Assembly: GCF_007741535.1 (NCBI RefSeq)
Contig: NZ_CP036525.1
Coordinates: 3,534,001-3,598,000 of the forward strand
DNA from: Rubripirellula lacrimiformis
Lineage (GTDB): Bacteria; Planctomycetota; Planctomycetia; Pirellulales; Pirellulaceae
Reading direction: 5' to 3'
Length of the DNA: 64,000 bases
Both the position numbers and the translations under genes were made by a program. The notes under the pieces are model-generated. The model was not told where the DNA came from and did not search any database. It saw only the letters and a program-made list of their open reading frames with translations. Shown here one piece after another: positions 9,607 through 18,436 of the stretch (the stretch's first letter is position 1; each line of letters starts with the position of its first letter).

Positions 9607-10653
9607 ATGTCGAACGATGATTCATCTTCCGCAGGCAAGCCTGCGACCTCCACCGGCGCTGAATCGGAACGGCTAAAATCCAGACCGCAGCGGCCCGAAA
9701 TGCACCAGCCGACAAAGCGGCGAACAGGACGCAAAAAGCACAAGGTCGTTCGCAGTCGCGGCGCTCGGCTGGCGATCTCGATCGTGCGGATCGTGATCCT
9801 GGGTTACATCTCGATTTTGGTCGCGCTGGTCTTCATGGAAGATCGGTTGGTGTATCCGGGCGCCTACATGGACGACGATTTCACCACGACCAGCGAATCG
9901 CCCGTGAAAACGGTTACCTATGATTCGCCAGGAAAGATCACTCTGGCCGGCCGATTGGTCGAACGGACCGGAAGCGGCAACGTGGTTTTGTTTTTCCACG
10001 GCAACGCGACCAAAGCCAAGTGGTTGGACCGTTGGCTGATGCAGCTGTCCGATACATTCGATGCCACGGTGATGGCGGCGGAGTACCGTGGTTTCGAAGA
10101 CGATGTCACCCCGTCCGAACGCGGCGTGTTGGAGGATTGTTTTGCGGCACGCGACTTCCTTTGTCAGCGATACTCGATCCAGCCCACCGATATCATTTTG
10201 TACGGAAGATCGCTGGGGGGCGGATGTGCTGTCGCATTGGCCAGTCGCGGTGGCGCCAAGGCGTTGATTCTAGAGAGCACCTTTGACCGTTTATACAAAG
10301 TTGCCTCGGACCGATATCCGTTCGTGCCAACTCAATTGCTGATGCGAAACCGATTCGATTCGACTGCACGGCTAACGAACTACACCGGTCCCCTGATCCA
10401 AATCCACGGAACCGACGATACGATCATCGCGTTTGATCGTGGACGGGCGCTGTTCGATTCGTCGCATTCCAAGCAGCGGCACTTCATCGAAATCGAGGGA
10501 GTCGATCACAACGATGCGATGCCGCGACGGGTGATTACCGAAGCGGCGGAAATGCTAGATCAGTGGAGCTCCGATCAGCTGCCTGCGGGGGAACCGTCGG
10601 CTGCGGCCGAGCGTGAACCAGGCGATGTTGCCGACGCGCTGAGCACCGATTGA
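9607..10653 (+). CDS. membrane-anchored alpha/beta hydrolase
   Basis: This serine hydrolase (COG1073-like) starts at ATG 9607 (MSNDDSSS). Residues 1-45 are polar and very basic (TKRRTGRKKHK), followed by one transmembrane helix (LAISIVRIVILGYISILVALVF), so the catalytic domain is anchored and probably faces the periplasm. The oxyanion segment FFHGNATKAK precedes the nucleophile elbow GRSLGGG, with Ser202. The acid is likely in HGTDDTI and the catalytic His in GVDHND. The substrate is unknown; relatives are esterases or peptidases. The last 79 bp overlap the end of hisS on the other strand, so the final 25 residues, low-complexity Ala/Glu/Asp, are antisense to hisS. Confidence 0.9.
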   Translation: MSNDDSSSAGKPATSTGAESERLKSRPQRPEMHQPTKRRTGRKKHKVVRSRGARLAISIVRIVILGYISILVALVFMEDRLVYPGAYMDDDFTTTSESPVKTVTYDSPGKITLAGRLVERTGSGNVVLFFHGNATKAKWLDRWLMQLSDTFDATVMAAEYRGFEDDVTPSERGVLEDCFAARDFLCQRYSIQPTDIILYGRSLGGGCAVALASRGGAKALILESTFDRLYKVASDRYPFVPTQLLMRNRFDSTARLTNYTGPLIQIHGTDDTIIAFDRGRALFDSSHSKQRHFIEIEGVDHNDAMPRRVITEAAEMLDQWSSDQLPAGEPSAAAEREPGDVADALSTD

Positions 10654-11969
10654 ATCGCGGCCACAAGTGCCGCGGGATCTTGGTGGGTGTAGGCGACATC
10701 GGTGGTTTCTTTGGTCGCCAGTGTCTTCAGCTGACAGCGATTTTCGTCCCACTCGTTCCCGCCGGCAACGATCACGGCAGTGAATCCACGTCGGTCAGCG
10801 TACTTCAGCTGGGCACCCAGTTTTTTCGTGTCCGGATAGACCTCCACGCCGATGCCCGCCGCACGCAGGTGTGCGGCCATCTGCAGATAGTCGTCGCGGT
10901 GCGAGTGATCAAAATTCGTGATCAGCAGCGGTGCGGGAGTCGACGCCTCGGGCAGCAACTTTAGCTGCTCCATCGCAGCCAACAATCGATCCAACCCCAA
11001 CGACGCGCCGATTCCGGGGAGGTGCTGTTTGGTGTACAGGCCTGCCAAGTTGTCGTAGCGGCCACCACTGCAGACGCTGCCAATTTCAGGCAAATCGTCT
11101 AGCGTCGTTTCAAAGATGACGCCGGTGTAATAGTCCAGTCCGCGAGCAATCGATACGTCCAGTTTTAGACGTCTTGCCGGTACGCCGGACGCCAGTGCCC
11201 CGCGGTAGATTTCGGTCAGTCGCTGAATTCCCTCGGCGGCGATTGGGTTGCCAGAGGTGATTTCGGGCAATTGAGCGAGCACCGATTCGGCGTCGCCGTC
11301 GCACTGAGCCAACGCCAGCACCGCGTCGGCTTGGGCCGCATCGATCTCCGCCACGCGGCACATTTCTTCGTGCGTTTTCTCTCGACCGATTTTGGTCAGT
11401 TTATCCAGGCTGCGAAGCACCGGCACCGACTTGTCGGCTAACCCGAATTGGTCCAGCAGCCCGGTCAGGATGGTGCGATTGTTGACGCTGATGGTGAAGC
11501 GATCAAATCCAATTGCTTCAAGCAGTTGGTTGATCACGGCAACGGCTTCGATGTCCGCCAGAACCGATAGTGTTCCGATCGTGTCGAAGTCACATTGGAC
11601 GAACTCGCGATAGCGGCCGGCCTGCGGATTCTCGCCACGCCAAACCGGCGCGATGTGATAGCGTTTGAAGGGAGTCCCAAGGGTGCCGATGTGCTGGGCT
11701 GCGAATCGAGCCAGCGGGACGGTCAGGTCGAATCGCATTCCGACGTCGCGGCCGCCGTTGTCCTGGAACCGGTAAATCTGACGATCCGTTTCGTCGCTGC
11801 CTTTGCCCGACAAGATTTCTAGGTATTCCAACACCGGCGTATCAATGGGTGCAAAACCAAACGAGCGAAATGTGTCGCGCGCGGTTTGCATCATCTGTTC
11901 CCGCGGCATCATCACAGCCGGCAAGTAGTCGCGAAAGCCCTTCAGCGTGCGGGGTTGGATCAATGACAT
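10575..11969 (-). CDS. hisS: histidyl-tRNA synthetase
   Basis: A class II aminoacyl-tRNA synthetase that charges tRNA-His. It starts MSLIQPRTLKGFRDYLP, the classic HisRS N-terminus. It contains DETDRQIYRFQDNGGRDVGMRFDLT split over motif 1/2, then RYREFVQCDFDTIG (motif 2) and ARGLDYYTGVIFE (the histidine-specific loop). GIGASLGLDRL is motif 3, and a C-terminal anticodon-binding domain (PAPLLITNFD onward) follows. The 464-residue length is normal. The gene converges on the hydrolase with a 79-bp overlap of coding ends. The tail after residue 440 is short, Ser/Ala-rich and not conserved. Confidence 0.98.
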   Translation of the reverse strand: MSLIQPRTLKGFRDYLPAVMMPREQMMQTARDTFRSFGFAPIDTPVLEYLEILSGKGSDETDRQIYRFQDNGGRDVGMRFDLTVPLARFAAQHIGTLGTPFKRYHIAPVWRGENPQAGRYREFVQCDFDTIGTLSVLADIEAVAVINQLLEAIGFDRFTISVNNRTILTGLLDQFGLADKSVPVLRSLDKLTKIGREKTHEEMCRVAEIDAAQADAVLALAQCDGDAESVLAQLPEITSGNPIAAEGIQRLTEIYRGALASGVPARRLKLDVSIARGLDYYTGVIFETTLDDLPEIGSVCSGGRYDNLAGLYTKQHLPGIGASLGLDRLLAAMEQLKLLPEASTPAPLLITNFDHSHRDDYLQMAAHLRAAGIGVEVYPDTKKLGAQLKYADRRGFTAVIVAGGNEWDENRCQLKTLATKETTDVAYTHQDPAALVAAIQSVLSASATSPGSRSAAADGSPAGS

Positions 11970-12199
11970 GCGATCAGGTTACCGGGGAGTTTCGGGTGGT
12001 TGATGATGGACGTGGACGGGACGGGGTGTCGCCGTCAAAAAATTCGTCGTCAATGATCCGGCGACGATGATACTGGCGACGATGCGACGCCTTCGTGTCG
12101 ATGGAAAACGCTGCTGTGCACACACCGAGTCCGTCGACTGGGATCGGCGGTCGGTGGACCAGGACCGTTGATGGCTAACGATGGGCGGCGGCGGTGGGG

Positions 12200-12664
12200 C
12201 TAGGCGATCGGAAGTCCCGATGGTTTCCGGCTTCGCAGCAAATGTTCTTTCTTGCGACCGGGCTCTGGAAACTGAGGCCCGAACAGAGCGTCGGCGTATT
12301 CATCGATCTGTTCGGGGCTTTCAAAGTACTTTTCGTAGCACCAATCGTCTTCGAATTCGCATTCGGCGGTGGTGTAGTCACGGCAAATTTGGGGACGCGT
12401 TTCGTAGATCCCGCACATGTAGTCGTCACGCAGGTGTTTGCAGGTCGTGTGGACCAGCAGGTACCAGGTTTCGTCGTCCACAAACAGGCTGGCCCGGTCG
12501 TGCAACAGGTACCAACGCATGAAATCAAAGTCGCGACGTTCCACGGGTTCGTCGATCGCCAATGCGAAATAGTGACAGCACTTGGCGGTGCAGTGTTCGC
12601 ACAGATTTTCGCCTTTGGGATAATCGCTGCGGCGGCGCTTGGTCGGAGGCGAAATGACGGACAT
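12200..12664 (-). CDS. YkgJ-type Cys-cluster (Zn/Fe-chelating) protein
   Basis: This 154-residue protein has the YkgJ/UPF0153 cysteine pattern. CEHCTAKCC lies near residues 22-30, followed by TTCKHL, YMCGIYETRPQICRDY and a late Cys in DDWCYEKYF. Proteins of this family are thought to bind zinc or an iron-sulfur cluster; the biochemical role is not settled. There is no signal peptide. It diverges from purU with 255 bp between starts. The downstream gap to hisS (11970-12199) holds nothing I can identify. Confidence 0.85.
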   Translation of the reverse strand: MSVISPPTKRRRSDYPKGENLCEHCTAKCCHYFALAIDEPVERRDFDFMRWYLLHDRASLFVDDETWYLLVHTTCKHLRDDYMCGIYETRPQICRDYTTAECEFEDDWCYEKYFESPEQIDEYADALFGPQFPEPGRKKEHLLRSRKPSGLPIA

Positions 12665-12919
12665 GGTGCGAATCCAAAAGGTGAGCGAAATTCAACGGCG
12701 ACGAAATGGCAATCAGGCAATCCAAGCCGATGGGATCCACAGCATCCGTCGGCGGATCGAAGGTTCGGCGGCTGCCGCAGGCGATTGGCCCAAAACGGTA
12801 GCAAAGCCCGGGGTCGGCAAAAAAGCCCCCACATAAGATACTGTGTCGATCCGGTCGCCCCCAGTGCGGGAAGATCCGACCGTCTGAGTGTGGAAATATT
12901 AGTCACAGGATCGATCATC

Positions 12920-13783
12920 ATGGAAGTCGTCATCACCGCTCTGGGGCCGGACAACGTCGGTTTGGCCGACCCGATCATTCACTATGTGACCGGCCAGGGG
13001 GCCCGGATCGCCGAGATCCAGATGTATGACCACGACGAAGAACAGTTGTTCGCGATGATTTGTCGTATCGACATCCAGCGCAATCAGTACCAGCCCTTGG
13101 TCGATGCGATGCGGCAAATCGGCCAGCACACGAAATTGGCGATTCGTGTCTGGAGTTCCGAAAGACGGGCCCCGGATAAGCCGCGTTTGGCGATCTGCTG
13201 TACGTACAAGGACGATACGCCGCGGGCTGTTCTGGAAGCGATCGCAGCCGGAACGATCGGTGCCGATGCGGCGGTGTTGATTTCTAACCGAGGGAAGTTG
13301 CAGGGATTGGCCGAGGAATTCGGCGTGCCGTTTTCGATGATCGGTGATGAAAACGGGGCCGCTGACGATGCCGCGATGGTGGACGTGCTGGACGAATTCG
13401 ACGTCGACTACGTGGTTCTAGCCCGCTACATGCGCGTGTTGCCTCCATCGACCTGTTGGCAGTTCGCGGGCGGTCGGATTGTGAATCTGCACCACGGGTT
13501 GTTGCCCGGATTTCCGGGGTTTCGGCCCTACCACGATGCCTTCGCCGCTCGGATGCTGACATTCGGGGCGACCTGCCATTTCATTATCCCGGAATTGGAC
13601 GCAGGCAATCAAACGATCAACCAGCGGACCTTTTCGGTTTCCCCGGGAACCCCGTTGGATGCGATCATCGAACAAGGCGGCCGCGAAAATGAACCGGCTT
13701 GTTTGGTCGAAGGGGTCCGCCGGGTGGTGGATCGTGAAGTCTATCTGCACTTTCACCGCGTCGTCGCACGGTCCACTCCGTAG
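12920..13783 (+). CDS. purU: formyltetrahydrofolate deformylase
   Basis: It hydrolyses 10-formyl-THF to THF and formate, balancing one-carbon pools and supplying formate for purine synthesis. ATG 12920 gives MEVVITALGPDNVGLADP, the start of an N-terminal ACT domain (about residues 1-80). A formyl-transferase domain follows (88-275). The catalytic trio of the hydrolase/GART fold is visible: Asn189 and His191 in VNLHHGLLPG and Asp227 in PELDAG. At 287 residues it has the family's usual length. The last two codons, CCG TAG, belong to the repeat element that begins at 13778, so the repeat supplies the stop codon. Confidence 0.95.
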   Translation: MEVVITALGPDNVGLADPIIHYVTGQGARIAEIQMYDHDEEQLFAMICRIDIQRNQYQPLVDAMRQIGQHTKLAIRVWSSERRAPDKPRLAICCTYKDDTPRAVLEAIAAGTIGADAAVLISNRGKLQGLAEEFGVPFSMIGDENGAADDAAMVDVLDEFDVDYVVLARYMRVLPPSTCWQFAGGRIVNLHHGLLPGFPGFRPYHDAFAARMLTFGATCHFIIPELDAGNQTINQRTFSVSPGTPLDAIIEQGGRENEPACLVEGVRRVVDREVYLHFHRVVARSTP

Positions 13784-15834
13784 CGCAAGTCGCCAAGACT
13801 TTCGGTGATCCCACCGCCGATCGGCCCCACATTCCGATCGCTTTTTCGTAGCGCAAGTCGCCAAGACTTTCGGTGATCCCACATCCGAGGCCGAAAGTCT
13901 TGGCGACTTGCGCTACGGTGATGAGGATGACGACGATGATGGCGTTGGGAGGATCGATTCGGCGGCCTTTTCTTTCACCGCGTCTTCTCGCGATCCACTC
14001 CGTAGCGCAAGTCGCCAAGACTTTCGGTGATCCCACATCCGAGGCCGAAAGTCTTGGCGACTTGCGCTACGGTGATGAGGATGACGACGATGATGGCGTT
14101 GGGAGGATCGATTCGGCGGCCTTTTCTTTCACCGCGTCGTCGCGCGGTCCACTCCGTAGCGCAAGTCGCCAAGACTTTCGGTGATCCCACATCCAAGGCC
14201 GAAAGTCTTGGCGACTTGCGCTACGGTGATGAGGATGACGACGATGATGGCGTTGGGAGGATCGATTCGGCGGCCTTTTCTTTCACCGCGTCTTCGCGCG
14301 GTCCACTCCGTAGCGCAAGTCGCCCAGACTTTCGGTAATCCCACATCCGAGGCCGAAAGTCTTGGCGACTTGCGCTACGGTGATGAGGATGACGACGACG
14401 ATGACGTTGGGAGGATCGATTCTGCGGCCTTTTCTTTCACCGCGTCGTCGCACGATCCACTCCGTAGCGCAAGTCGCCAAGACTTTCGGTGATCCCACAT
14501 CCGAGGCCGAAAGTCTTGGCGACTTGCGCTACGGTGATGAGGATGACGACGATGATGGCGTTGGGAGGATCGATTCGGCGGCCTTTTCTTTCACCGCGTC
14601 GTCGCACGATCCACTCCGTAGCGCAAGTCGCCAAGACTTTCGGTAATCCCACATCCGAGGCCGAAAGTCTTGGCGACTTGCGCTACGGTGATGAGGATGA
14701 CGACGATGATGGCGTTGGGAGGATCGATTCGGCGGCCTTTTCTTTCACCGCGTCTTCGCGCGGTCCACTCCGTAGCGCAAGTCGCCAAGACTTTCGGTAA
14801 TCCCACATCCGAGGCCGAAAGTCTTGGCGACTTGCGCTACGGTGATGAGGATGACGACGATGATGGTGTTGGGAGGATCGATTCGGCGGCCTTTTCTTTC
14901 ACCGCGTCGTCGCACGATCCACTCCGTAACGCAAGTCGCCAAGACTTTCGGTAATCCCACATCCAAGGCCGAAAGTCTTGGCGACTTGCGCTACGGTGAT
15001 GAGGATGACGACGATGATGGCGTTGGGAGGATCGATTCGGCGGCCTTTTCTTTCACCGCGTCGTCGCACGATCCACTCCGTAGCGCAAGTCGCCAAGACT
15101 TTCGGTAATCCGCCGCCGATCGCGCCCCACATTCCGATCGCTTTTCCGTAGCGCAAGTCGCCAAGACTTTCGGTAATCCCACATCCGAGGCCGAAAGTCT
15201 TGGCGACTTGCGCTACGGTGATGAGGATGACGACGATGATGGCGTTGGGAGGATCGATTCGGCGGCCTTTTCTTTCACCGCGTCTTCTCGCGATCCACTC
15301 CGTAGCGCAAGTCGCCAAGACTTTCGGTAATCCCACATCCAAGGCCGAAAGTCTTGGCGACTTGCGCTACGGTGATGAGAATGACGACGATGATGGCGTT
15401 GGGAGGATCGATTCGGCGGCCTTTTCTTTCACCGCGTCGTCGCACGATCCACTCCGTAGCGTAAGTCGCCAAGACTTTCGGTAATCCCACATCCGAGGCC
15501 GAAAGTCTTGGCGACTTGCGCTACGGTGATGAGGATGACGACGATGATGGCGTTGGGAGGATCGATTCGGCGGCCTTTTCTTTCACCGCGTCTTCTCGCG
15601 ATCCACTCCGTAGCGCAAGTCGCCAAGACTTTCGGTAATCCCACATCCAAGGCCGAAAGTCTTGGCGACTTGCGCTACGGTGATGAGAATGACGACGATG
15701 ATGGCGTTGGGAGGATCGATTCGGCGGCCTTTTCTTTCACCGCGTCGTCGCACGATCCACTCCGTAGCGCAAGTCGCCAAGACTTTCGGTGATCCCACAT
15801 CCGAGGCCGAAAGTCTTGGCGACTTGCGCTACGG
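13778..15834. repeat. tandem array: 13 units of 154 bp with 28-bp inverted arms
   Basis: Each unit holds a forward arm (CCGTAGCGCAAGTCGCC...TTTCGG, 28 bp), a 17-nt loop (TGATCCCACATCCGAGG) and the reverse-complement arm. An 81-bp linker follows. Reverse arms start at 13891, 14045, 14199, 14353, 14507, 14661, 14815, 14969, 15191, 15345, 15499, 15653 and 15807, so the period is 154 except for one step of 222. An extra unpaired arm with a 68-bp spacer (CCGCCGATCG...ATTCCGATCGC) precedes the first unit and recurs at about 15080. The linker is a copy of the last 55 bp of tsaB joined to the last 28 bp of purU. The array therefore arose by tandem duplication across the junction of the two convergent genes. 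Units differ at few positions. Confidence 0.97.
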
Positions 15835-16584
15835 TGATGAGGATGACGACGATGATGGCGTTGGGAGGATCGATTCGGCGGCCTTTTCTTCGGCGGCGCT
15901 TCGTTTCAGGTAGCGGGGTACCAGTTGCATTGGGTCGACCAATCGGCCCTGAATCGCCGCTCGCAATCCCAGCATCCCGACTCCGACGGCGTCACAGTCA
16001 CTTTCCAGTCGTCGCTGGGCGTGGTCGCCAAACGCTTTTGCGTCGCCGGCAAACGCGTAGGTTTCCGCTAGCAGCGGCAAATCTTTCTGGAACGACTTGA
16101 TCGATTGCACCTGGGTGGAATCGCGGTCGGCCGACCAATGCTTGTCGATTTTTAGATCTTCCAGCGGCGGTAAAAGTTGGCTGCGACAAAATTTCCCCTG
16201 AAAGATCTCACCACGAAACGCATCGATCGCTGCAAGCACCTGATCGACACTGGGGTGCTGGGCCATGCGGCAGGCGGCAATGGCGGCCAGCGAATCCACG
16301 CTGACCAGCGGGATTTTCAACGCGTAGGCCAGTGTTTTTGCGGTCGTGACCCCGATTCGGAGCCCGGTGAACGACCCGGGGCCATCGGCGACGGAGATGA
16401 ACCCCAAACGATTGGATTCCAGCGACGGATGATCAGAGCACCACTGGATGATTTCCGCGATCGCAGGAGCCAACGAGGCCGCGGTTCGCAGTCCAGGATC
16501 CAATGAAACACGCCGCAGGACGAGTTCCTTTGAAAAAAGAGCCACCGATCCGGTTCTTGACGTCGTTTCGATTGCCAGTTGCAG
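15829..16584 (-). CDS. tsaB: TsaB, tRNA t6A threonylcarbamoyl transferase subunit, unusual start
   Basis: TsaB partners TsaD and TsaE in making t6A37 on ANN-decoding tRNAs. The signature ISVADGPGSFTGLRIGV is present, followed by KTLAYALKIPLVSVDSLAA. The usual first ATG/GTG/TTG in frame is GTG 16545, but that would start inside the conserved N-terminus. Upstream codons in the same frame read LAIETTSRTGSVALF, the canonical first strand, with no stop until 16656. No ATG, GTG or TTG occurs there, so the start is probably a CTG at 16584 or 16578; an upstream GGGGAA could be its ribosome site. The last 18 residues (ILPTPSSSSSSSP) and the stop TAG are in the final array unit. Confidence 0.88.
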   Translation of the reverse strand: MQLAIETTSRTGSVALFSKELVLRRVSLDPGLRTAASLAPAIAEIIQWCSDHPSLESNRLGFISVADGPGSFTGLRIGVTTAKTLAYALKIPLVSVDSLAAIAACRMAQHPSVDQVLAAIDAFRGEIFQGKFCRSQLLPPLEDLKIDKHWSADRDSTQVQSIKSFQKDLPLLAETYAFAGDAKAFGDHAQRRLESDCDAVGVGMLGLRAAIQGRLVDPMQLVPRYLKRSAAEEKAAESILPTPSSSSSSSP

Positions 16585-16776
16585 GCTATGCTGTGCTTCG
16601 GCGAATTCCCCGGAGGGAGCACCGCTGGTGGGATTGCCGTGAATTTTTGATTCCCCTTACAATTTGTTCGATCACGAACCTGGTACTTGTGGCCGGTTCA
16701 GGACGACATCTGAGCCGACCGTTCGTCAACGTCTGCCCGTCACCCCCCGTTCTATTGAAATCTCAGGAAATCTCCG

Positions 16777-17535
16777 GTGAAGCGAGCGTTGATTAGCGAC
16801 ATCCACGGCAATCTCGAAGCTCTCGAGGCCGTGCTGGCCGATATCCGAGCGATGTCCGTCGACGAAATCTACTGTCTGGGTGACATCATCGGCTATGGGC
16901 CGAATCCTTGCGAGTGCCTGGACTTGGTGATTCAGAATTGCAAAGCAACGATTCTGGGCAACCACGATCAGGCAGCATTGTTTGATCCCGATGGTTTCAA
17001 CCCGATGGCGTTGCAGGCGATCTATTGGACACGTGACCAGCTTGATAACGGTCCGGGCAATTCGGCTCAGGTCAACAAGCGTTGGGATTTTCTGGGCGAA
17101 CTGCCGCGTCAGGTCGAAGTCGACGAGTACAAGTTTGTGCACGGATCGCCACGTGATCCGACCAACGAGTACGTGTTCCCCGAGTACGTGTTTGACACCC
17201 GCAAGATGGAAATCTTGTTCGGCAAGGTCCAACAATATTGCTTCATGGGCCACACCCACCTGCCGGGCGTGTTCACGACCGAATGCGAATTCATTTCGCC
17301 CGACGAATGTGACCACCACTATCAACTTGGCAGCGAAAAAGTGATGGTCAACGTCGGCAGCGTCGGCCAACCACGCGACGACAACAACAAGTCGTGCTAT
17401 GTGATCCTTGATACTGATGCAAAGACATTGACCTTTCGACGGATCGATTACGATCGCGACAAGACGGCCGCCAAAATTTACAATGTGCCTGACCTGTCCG
17501 ATGCACTTGGCGATCGGCTGAAGCACGGTCGTTAG
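16777..17535 (+). CDS. calcineurin-like metallophosphoesterase, copy 1
   Basis: GTG 16777 starts MKRALISDIHGNLEALEAVL. The metal ligands of the metallophosphoesterase fold follow in order: DIHGN, GDIIGYG, LGNHD, VHGSPRDP and GHTHLPG, for a di-metal site. GYGPNPCECLD and the short 252-residue length match the YfcE-like group related to diadenosine-tetraphosphatase and protein phosphatases. There is no signal peptide. The next gene downstream is a close paralogue in the same orientation after a 130-bp gap, so the pair is a tandem duplication. The natural substrate cannot be told. Confidence 0.93.
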   Translation: MKRALISDIHGNLEALEAVLADIRAMSVDEIYCLGDIIGYGPNPCECLDLVIQNCKATILGNHDQAALFDPDGFNPMALQAIYWTRDQLDNGPGNSAQVNKRWDFLGELPRQVEVDEYKFVHGSPRDPTNEYVFPEYVFDTRKMEILFGKVQQYCFMGHTHLPGVFTTECEFISPDECDHHYQLGSEKVMVNVGSVGQPRDDNNKSCYVILDTDAKTLTFRRIDYDRDKTAAKIYNVPDLSDALGDRLKHGR

Positions 17536-17665
17536 ACATAGCTTGTCCTTTCCCCGCCGCCATCGTTGGCTTGGGGGGGAAAGGTGATTAGGGGACGCCG
17601 TCGCCCCGTGTCGATGGGTATTTTCCGGTTCCGCATTCTTGACCCTGACCGTTGATACGCCGACT

Positions 17666-18424
17666 GTGACACGCACCGCGATCCTAAGCGATATTCACGG
17701 AAACCTGACGGCACTCGAAGCCGTGCTTGCCGACGTAGCCGACCAGAACGTGGATCGGATCGTCTGCCTAGGCGACGTGATCGGCTACGGCCCAGCACCC
17801 TGCCAGTGTTTGGACAAGGTGATGGAGTTTGATTTCTGCGTGCTCGGAAATCACGACAGCAGCGCATTGTTTGATCCGGAAGGTTTCAACATTGCGGCCG
17901 AGCAAGCGATCTTCTGGACGCGTTCGCAAATTGAATGCAGCAGCGATGGGCCTGCGGCCAGCCAACGCCGCATGAAGTACCTCTGCTCGCTGCCTCGCAT
18001 GGTCGACGAAGGGTCTGCGATGTTCGTTCACGGGTCGCCGCGAAGCCCGACCAATGAATATGTGTTCCCCGAGGACACCCAGAACATCAAGAAGATGGAA
18101 AAACTGTTTTCGCTGATCAAACACCTCTGTTTCCAGGGACACACTCACGTCCCCGGCGTGTTCACCAGTGATCTGCGGTTTGTCCGTCCGGTCGACACCG
18201 GTTCGGGATACAGCATCGCCAATACCAATCAGCGATTGATGGTCAACGTGGGCAGCGTGGGGCAGCCTCGCGATGGTGACCCACGAAGCTGCTATGTGGT
18301 TTACGACGAAGATGTGCTGCAGTTTCGCCGAGTGGAATACGACATCGAAAAAGTCGTCAAGGCGATCGAGGCTGAACCCGATCTGGATGACCTGCTGGGG
18401 TACCGGCTACGCGAAGGCAGGTAA
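17666..18424 (+). CDS. calcineurin-like metallophosphoesterase, copy 2
   Basis: This paralogue of the preceding gene has the same motifs (SDIHGN, GDVIGYG, LGNHD, VHGSPRSP, GHTHVPG). GTG 17666 (MTRTAILSDIHGN) aligns with the start of copy 1; a TTG at 17639 would add nine residues. Differences cluster in the middle (SQIECSSDGPAASQRRMKYL against DQLDNGPGNSAQVNKRWDFL) and in the C-terminal strand, so the two may differ in substrate. All metal ligands are retained in both copies, so both are probably active. It ends 13 bp before the stop of the convergent LRR gene. Confidence 0.93.
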   Translation: MTRTAILSDIHGNLTALEAVLADVADQNVDRIVCLGDVIGYGPAPCQCLDKVMEFDFCVLGNHDSSALFDPEGFNIAAEQAIFWTRSQIECSSDGPAASQRRMKYLCSLPRMVDEGSAMFVHGSPRSPTNEYVFPEDTQNIKKMEKLFSLIKHLCFQGHTHVPGVFTSDLRFVRPVDTGSGYSIANTNQRLMVNVGSVGQPRDGDPRSCYVVYDEDVLQFRRVEYDIEKVVKAIEAEPDLDDLLGYRLREGR

Positions 18425-18436
18425 CGCGCCGCCGGG

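Noticed and set aside
13778-15834. CRISPR array
   Set aside because: The units are 154 bp with a long inner inverted repeat, and the sequence between repeats is itself the same in all units. No variable spacers and no cas genes are present.
13873-16100. Many 71-103-residue frames on both strands in the 13.8-15.9 kb block
   Set aside because: They are copies of the repeat unit read in three frames. A period of 154 bp shifts the frame each unit, and the encoded peptides (for example DEDDDDDGVGRIDS) have no independent support.
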